Source: Eggerthellaceae bacterium (GTDB lineage Bacteria; Actinomycetota; Coriobacteriia; Coriobacteriales; Eggerthellaceae). Taken from it: a DNA stretch of 64,000 nucleotides. Every line of letters begins with the position of its first letter. The first letter of the stretch is position 1. The notes under the pieces were generated by a model that saw only the letters and a program-made list of their open reading frames with translations, searched no databases and was not told the DNA's origin. Shown one piece after another: positions 58,662 through 64,000 of this stretch. A program made the position numbers and the translations under genes. The stretch covers positions 1 to 64,000 of the forward strand of contig JALCHN010000001.1 in assembly GCA_022644775.1 (NCBI GenBank). The letters are read 5' to 3'.

Positions 58662-59642
58662 ATGGCCGAAGCAGTACAGCCGGCGGCGCCGGCCCCCCAA
58701 CCGGCGCCGCAAGCGCCCCAAGCGGCGCGAGCGCGCGCGAAGCGCATGATGCCCAAGAAGCGCGTCGAGCTTTTGGGCGGTGGAATCAGCGGGGCGTGCG
58801 CGGGTCTTGCCACCCTGCTCGTTGTGACGCTGATCTTCATGGTAGCCCAGCACGGCTTGGCGACCTTCACCACGGACGGCATCTCTTTGGCCTCGTTCTT
58901 CGGGGGCACCACCTGGAACCCCCACTCCACCGACGACGCCGGCGCGCCCCTTGTGGGCGCGCTGCCCATGATCATCGGTTCCTTCGGCGTGACGATCATG
59001 TCGACCCTGTTCGTCTTTCCCTTCGCGATCGGCGCCGCGATCTTCGTGGTCGAGATCCAGCCCACGTTCGGGCGCAAGGTCCTGCAGCCGGTCATCGAGC
59101 TTCTGGTGGGCATCCCCTCGGTCGTCTTCGGCCTGCTGGGCCTTTCGATCATCGTGCCCTTCATCCGCGGCATAGCAGGCGGCACCGGCTACGGCCTACT
59201 CGCCGGCTCGATCGTGCTCGCCGTCATGGTGCTGCCCACGGTCACCTCGCTTTCCATCGACGCGATCGCGGCCGTGCCCAAGTCCTACCGCGAAGGCTCC
59301 TTAGGCCTCGGCTGCTCGCGCTGGCAGACCATCTGGAAAGTGGTCCTGCGCAGCGCCCTTCCCGGCATCATGACCGCCCTCATCCTGGGCATGACCCGCG
59401 CCTTCGGCGAGGCGCTCGCCGTGCAGATGGTCATCGGCAACGCGGCCGTGATCCCCACCTCGCTCGTAACGCCCGCCGCCACCCTCACCTCGGTGCTCAC
59501 GATGGGCATGGGCAACGAGGCCATGGGCACCATGTACAACGACGTGCTCTGGTCGCTGGCCCTCGTGCTGCTCGCCATGTCCCTGGCGTTCATCCTCATC
59601 GTCCACCTGATCGGCCGCAAGGGAGCAAAGATCAATGGCTAA
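58662..59642 (+). CDS. pstC: Phosphate ABC transporter permease PstC
   Basis: Membrane subunit of the phosphate importer, 326 residues. An Ala/Pro-rich N-terminal tail of 35 residues (PAPQPAPQAPQAARARAKR) precedes six helices; the ATPase-contact EAA loop is AIAAVPKSYREGSLGLGCSR. AGGAGAACG ribosome site. Overlaps pstA by 8 bases. Confidence 0.96.
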   Translation: MAEAVQPAAPAPQPAPQAPQAARARAKRMMPKKRVELLGGGISGACAGLATLLVVTLIFMVAQHGLATFTTDGISLASFFGGTTWNPHSTDDAGAPLVGALPMIIGSFGVTIMSTLFVFPFAIGAAIFVVEIQPTFGRKVLQPVIELLVGIPSVVFGLLGLSIIVPFIRGIAGGTGYGLLAGSIVLAVMVLPTVTSLSIDAIAAVPKSYREGSLGLGCSRWQTIWKVVLRSALPGIMTALILGMTRAFGEALAVQMVIGNAAVIPTSLVTPAATLTSVLTMGMGNEAMGTMYNDVLWSLALVLLAMSLAFILIVHLIGRKGAKING

Positions 59643-60591
59643 CACCGCAACGCCCCAACCCGCCCCGCGTCTTATCGACCCCGACGCCGTCGTCGCCCAC
59701 GTCGAAAAGGCGCGACGTCAGAGCAAAGCGGCCACGGTCATCCTCACGGCGATCGCCGGCGCCATCTGCGTGTTGCTCGCGGCCATCCTGGTCTACATCA
59801 TTTCGGCCGGCGCCTCGAAGGCCTTCGACCCCGCCTTCCTCACGAGCCCGCCCCAGCAGTTCAAAGAGGGCGGCGGCATCGGTCCCGAGCTCTTCAACTC
59901 CTTCTACCTGCTCGTGCTCACGCTCGTGATTTCGATCCCCTTGTCGCTGGGCGCCGCCATCTTCCTGGTGGAATACGCCCCCGACAACTGGGTCACCCGC
60001 GCGGTGAAGACGGCCATCGAAGTGCTCTCCTCCCTGCCTTCGATCGTCGTGGGCCTCTTCGGTTTCCTGCTCTTCGTGCTGCAGATGAGCTGGGGCTTCT
60101 CGATCATCTCGGGCGCGCTCGCCCTCACGATGTTCAACATTCCCATCCTGCTGCGCGTGATCCAGCAGGCCCTCGAAGCGGTGCCCACCGACCAGCGCGA
60201 CGCGGGCCTGGCGCTCGGCATGACCCGCTGGGAGACCACGGTGCACATCCTGCTCCCCTGCGCCATGCCCGCGATCATCACCGGCGTGATCCTGTCGGCC
60301 GGCCGCGTGTTCGGCGAGGCCGCAGCCCTGATCTACACGGCCGGCCAGTCGGCCCCGGCGCTCGACTTCACGAGCTTCGATTTGACCAATCCCGCCTGCC
60401 CCTGGAACATCTGGCGCCCGGCCGAAACGCTTGCCGTGCACATCTGGAAGATAAACTCCGAAGGCGTGGTCCCCGACCTCACAGCCGTGTCCGACGGCAC
60501 CGCCGCCGTGCTCGTGATCTGCATCCTCGCCTTTAACCTGATCGCCCGATTCGCCGGCCGCCGTCTTTCGAAGAAACTCACGGCCGAATAG
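59635..60591 (+). CDS. pstA: Phosphate ABC transporter permease PstA
   Basis: Second membrane subunit, 318 residues, six helices. The EAA loop is ALEAVPTDQRDAGLALGMTR, and FGEAAALIYTAGQSAPALDF is typical of PstA. Its start overlaps the pstC stop (ATGGCTAA), which points to coupled translation. Confidence 0.96.
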   Translation: MANTATPQPAPRLIDPDAVVAHVEKARRQSKAATVILTAIAGAICVLLAAILVYIISAGASKAFDPAFLTSPPQQFKEGGGIGPELFNSFYLLVLTLVISIPLSLGAAIFLVEYAPDNWVTRAVKTAIEVLSSLPSIVVGLFGFLLFVLQMSWGFSIISGALALTMFNIPILLRVIQQALEAVPTDQRDAGLALGMTRWETTVHILLPCAMPAIITGVILSAGRVFGEAAALIYTAGQSAPALDFTSFDLTNPACPWNIWRPAETLAVHIWKINSEGVVPDLTAVSDGTAAVLVICILAFNLIARFAGRRLSKKLTAE

Positions 60592-60610
60592 AGAGAGCTG
60601 ACGAACGTTT

Positions 60611-61462
<852 letters not shown>

Positions 61463-61503
61463 GCCGCCCCGTCTGGTCGCCATTCAATACGAGGGAGCAT
61501 TCC

Positions 61504-62418
61504 ATGCAACAGCAATCCACGGAAGCAAACAAGCCGACCACGGCGCCCGGCGCTGCCGCGACGCCGGCGGCGACTCGCCCCAACGACGTGTCGCTGATCG
61601 ACCGCGCCAGCGTGCTCGAAGAGGCGGACGCGATTTCGCACTACGCGGCGCCCGTGCCGTCCAACGCGCCCGCCAAGATGCGCACGCGCAACGTGAACCT
61701 CTACTACGGCGAGTTCCACGCCCTGAAGCACGTCAACCTCAACATCCCCGAACACGAGGTCACCGCCCTCATCGGGCCGTCGGGTTGCGGCAAGTCGACC
61801 TTCTTGCGCTGCCTGAACCGCATGAACGACCTCATCGAGGGCTGCCGGGTGGAAGGCGAGGTCACGCTCGACGGCATCGACGTCTACCGGGACCTCGACC
61901 CTGCCCTTCTGCGCTGCCGCGTGGGCATGGTCTTTCAGCACCCCAACCCCTTTCCCATGAGCGTCTACGACAACGTGGCCTACGGGCCGCGCGCCCACGG
62001 CATCACCAAGCGCGCCGACCTCGACGATATCGTCGAGCAGAGCCTGCGCGACGCCGCCGTGTGGGACGAGCTGAAAGACCGCCTCGACGCCAACGGCCTG
62101 GGGCTTTCAGGCGGCCAGGCCCAGCGCCTCTGCATCGCCCGCGCCCTGGCCATCGCCCCCGACGTCCTGCTCATGGACGAGGCCACGAGCGCCCTCGACC
62201 CCATTTCGACCAACAAGGTCGAAGAGCTCGTGGGCGCGCTCAAGGACCGCTACACGATCGTCTTGGTGACCCACAACATGCTGCAGGCCACCCGCGTCGC
62301 CCAGAAGACCGCCTTCTTCCTGATGGGCGAGATGGTCGAGGCCGGGCCCACGATGCAGATCTTCGAAGACCCCCAGGATACGCGCACGAAAGACTACGTG
62401 TCCGGGCGATTCGGTTAA
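61504..62418 (+). CDS. pstB: Phosphate ABC transporter ATPase PstB, second copy
   Basis: ATPase of 304 residues: Walker [40 protein letters not shown], signature [35 protein letters not shown] and [15 protein letters not shown]. All ATPase motifs are present. N-terminal extension of about 60 residues (Ala/Thr/Pro-rich). The ATG at 61504 follows GAGGGAGC; the ORF-track start lies inside the first copy. The two copies differ clearly, so this is an old duplication. No phoU follows, which is unusual for a pst operon. Confidence 0.95.
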   Translation: MQQQSTEANKPTTAPGAAATPAATRPNDVSLIDRASVLEEADAISHYAAPVPSNAPAKMRTRNVNLYYGEFHALKHVNLNIPEHEVTALIGPSGCGKSTFLRCLNRMNDLIEGCRVEGEVTLDGIDVYRDLDPALLRCRVGMVFQHPNPFPMSVYDNVAYGPRAHGITKRADLDDIVEQSLRDAAVWDELKDRLDANGLGLSGGQAQRLCIARALAIAPDVLLMDEATSALDPISTNKVEELVGALKDRYTIVLVTHNMLQATRVAQKTAFFLMGEMVEAGPTMQIFEDPQDTRTKDYVSGRFG

Positions 62419-62444
62419 CCGGACATCTCCCTTCCCTCTAGCCT

Positions 62445-62480
62445 GGAACGGGCCCGCACTATGCGGGCCCGTTCCCTTTT
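62445..62480 (+). terminator. Terminator of the pst operon
   Basis: Perfect 14 bp stem GGAACGGGCCCGCA / TGCGGGCCCGTTCC with a 3-base loop, then CTTTT. Confidence 0.88.
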
Positions 62481-62523
62481 GTGCGCCGGGAATTCCGGCT
62501 GCACGTTATGCGCTCGTGGGCGC

Positions 62524-63606
62524 TTAGGCGGCCAGCTCGGCCTCGTCGATGCGGGCGCGGGCCTGTTCGTAGTCGCGCGTGCCGACGAAGACCTCGTGCT
62601 TGTAGGGGTTCACGCCGAGCTTCTTGGCACGGTAGGCGATGTAGGCGATCGCGAAGACGTTCACCGCAAGGGCGATGAGCGACACGGTGAGGTTGACCGT
62701 GTAGTTGAGGGTGGAGTTCACCGCGAACACCGAATCGAATCCCATCTGGGGGAAGCTGTCCTGGAACTGCGGGAAGACCTGGGCGAACATGCACCAAATG
62801 GCCAGCGTGTTCGCACGGTTCTGGATCCAGCCGCCCTTGTTCCAGAAGGCGTTTGCCACCGTGGGAGCCAGCAGCAGGGCCAGACCGCAGTACCATGAGT
62901 GGTTGGGCAGGCAGTTATAGGTGTAGCAGAAGTTCCAGATGTCGTAAGCCAGGATGAAGACCCAGGTCATGTCGGCCCAGACCATGTCGTCCTTCTTCTT
63001 AGAGGTGTAGATGGCCCACCAGCCGGTCATGCAGAAGATGTTGATGAGGCCGGCAATGCCGTTGAAGAGGTTGTTGTAGCCGGCAATCTGCGTGGCGTGC
63101 TCGCTCGTGACCCACACGACCGAGCCGTTCTGCACGAAGGCGCCTGCCGATCCGGGCACCGAGGGGTCCTGAATCACGCCGGCCGTGAACTGGAGGTAGT
63201 GGATGAAGGATTCGAAATCGCTCACGTTGGCGATCATGATGTTGATGGCCACGATGATGAAGGGGAAGCATTTGAACATTTCGGACTTGCCGAGCTTGCC
63301 CCAGTGGTACTTGATGATCATGAAGCCGATGCAGCCTGCGAGCGCCGCGTAGACCTTGGCGTAATGGAACCATCCGTTTTGGAAGAGCACGGTGGGATTG
63401 TTGACGCCCCAGGAAAGCCCTGCGTTGGCGGCGAGCGTCACCGCGATACAGTAGATCGTCATGAAGATGGGCAGCACGACGAACATGATGATGCCGCCCG
63501 TTTTCGATCGACGAGCGAACTCGTTGAGCAGGATGAGCCCGATGAACACCATCACCCAGCCTACCCACTGGAACAACGCGTTGTCTCCGTACACTTGGAA
63601 TAGCAT
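62524..63606 (-). CDS. Nine-helix membrane protein of unknown function (DUF5692-like)
   Basis: A 360-residue integral membrane protein that I recall as the DUF5692 type, though not verified. About nine helices (FQWVGWVMVFIGLILLNEFA first, LTVSLIALAVNVFAIAYIAY last). Unusually many Trp, Asn, Phe and Cys residues lie in or near the helices (DIWNFCYTYNCLPNHSWYCG). No catalytic motif is visible. Ribosome site GAGGAGG. It stands alone after the pst terminator, tail-to-tail with that operon. Confidence 0.7.
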   Translation of the reverse strand: MLFQVYGDNALFQWVGWVMVFIGLILLNEFARRSKTGGIIMFVVLPIFMTIYCIAVTLAANAGLSWGVNNPTVLFQNGWFHYAKVYAALAGCIGFMIIKYHWGKLGKSEMFKCFPFIIVAINIMIANVSDFESFIHYLQFTAGVIQDPSVPGSAGAFVQNGSVVWVTSEHATQIAGYNNLFNGIAGLINIFCMTGWWAIYTSKKKDDMVWADMTWVFILAYDIWNFCYTYNCLPNHSWYCGLALLLAPTVANAFWNKGGWIQNRANTLAIWCMFAQVFPQFQDSFPQMGFDSVFAVNSTLNYTVNLTVSLIALAVNVFAIAYIAYRAKKLGVNPYKHEVFVGTRDYEQARARIDEAELAA

Positions 63607-63767
63607 GGTCCGACCTCCTCGTCGTTCCTACTGGCATATACCGTTCGAATCGCCCTAAAGACGCGACGACCCAAGGCCCCGCCCTCACGGGGTCTCCTTA
63701 GCAGGTCGATCGGAATGAAAACAGAGGACGCACGAGCGCCCGCGTCGCGCGGCCGCTTCCTTCTCTC
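63607..63767. other. Intergenic region upstream of the DUF5692-like gene
   Basis: About 160 bases. A small CCCCG/CGGGG hairpin near 63685 lies behind the last gene but has no good T-run. No promoter stands out. Confidence 0.35.
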
Positions 63768-64000
63768 CTAGCGGCACTCTTCTTCGGGCGTCAGGTCGCT
63801 CGCAGGGTCCCTGCGGGCGGAACCGTCAAGGTCGAGCCGAAGCGCCTGAGCGATGAGGTCTTCCAGAAGCTCGTCGGGGGCGTCCGGATTCTGCCGGACG
63901 TAGCTCACCAGCCCCACCACGAGCAGATAGAACGTCTCGTAGACGTGATCGATCCGCTGGTAGTGGTAACGGGCGTACTCGACGGCCGTGGTGTCGGTTA
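63768..64000 (-). CDS. C-terminal end of an unknown gene, partial
   Basis: The frame is open from the window edge to a TAG at 63768 and gives about 76 residues (for example HYQRIDHVYETFYLLVVGLV and APDELLEDLIAQALRLDLD). Helical, acidic towards the end, no motif that I recognise. Reading-frame quality and codon use resemble the neighbours. Confidence 0.6.
   Translation of the reverse strand, partial: TDTTAVEYARYHYQRIDHVYETFYLLVVGLVSYVRQNPDAPDELLEDLIAQALRLDLDGSARRDPASDLTPEEECR

Overview
The window is a 64 kb piece of a high-GC bacterial chromosome. Single-chain pyruvate:ferredoxin oxidoreductase, fused Fe-S L-serine dehydratase, split transketolase, MGDG-synthase-like glycosyltransferase, Tat-lipoproteins, a DUF5692-type membrane protein and BTAD-type regulators together suggest an anaerobic actinobacterium, most likely of class Coriobacteriia. 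That placement is inference from gene content and protein style; no database was searched. The window is nearly all ancestral chromosome: no insertion sequence, prophage or CRISPR array was seen.

Layout. 1-8.2 kb: tail of a transporter, an aspartate aminotransferase (+), then (-) nifJ, an orphan vsr and a large membrane protein. 8.3-24.8 kb: adk and the ribosomal-protein cluster on the minus strand (rpsL-rpsG-fusA-rpsJ-rplC-rplD-rplW, then rplB through secY). The cluster is broken between rplW and rplB by an opposite-strand glycosyltransferase gene flanked by strong terminators and a new promoter. tuf is missing between fusA and rpsJ, and the infA/rpsM/rpoA block does not follow adk. 25.2-28.5 kb: serine dehydratase, a CmpB-like permease and a universal stress protein (+). 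28.6-41 kb: a long minus-strand run (secA, prfB, split transketolase, ftsE-ftsX, S41 protease-like protein, rnr, smpB, acidic repeat protein). 41-44.7 kb: a large BTAD regulator, a 1 kb gene-poor region with an inverted repeat element, and tRNA-Glu and tRNA-Gln. 44.9-51.3 kb: NYN/LOTUS protein, cca, recN, dtd, a flavodoxin-ferredoxin protein and an Rrf2 regulator. 51.6-57.3 kb: GT-C membrane protein, exported rubrerythrin, uvrB, coaE. 57.7-62.4 kb: pstS-pstC-pstA-pstB-pstB. The end holds a DUF5692-like protein and a partial unknown gene.

How the genes work together. The centre is the translation and secretion core (ribosomal proteins, EF-G, SecY, SecA, RF2, SmpB, RNase R, tRNAs, Cca, Dtd). 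Around it sit anaerobic energy metabolism (PFOR, transketolase, serine dehydratase), redox/iron defence (exported rubrerythrin behind a Fur-like box, Rrf2 regulator) and high-affinity phosphate uptake.

Most notable: (1) release factor 2 carries SPT in place of the classical SPF codon-reading tripeptide, while only 4 of the 63 genes called here end in TGA and 32 end in TAG, despite the high GC; (2) the S41 protease has Ala at the catalytic Ser position but keeps the Lys; (3) a near-identical ~26 nt element lies downstream of -10 boxes in both rpsL and rplB leaders; (4) a Tat-lipoprotein rubrerythrin is preceded by a Fur-like box and three consecutive perfect hairpins; (5) a ~230 bp inverted-repeat element lies beside the tRNA genes. 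Start codons were moved inward from the ORF track wherever a Shine-Dalgarno sequence or family alignment decided it.
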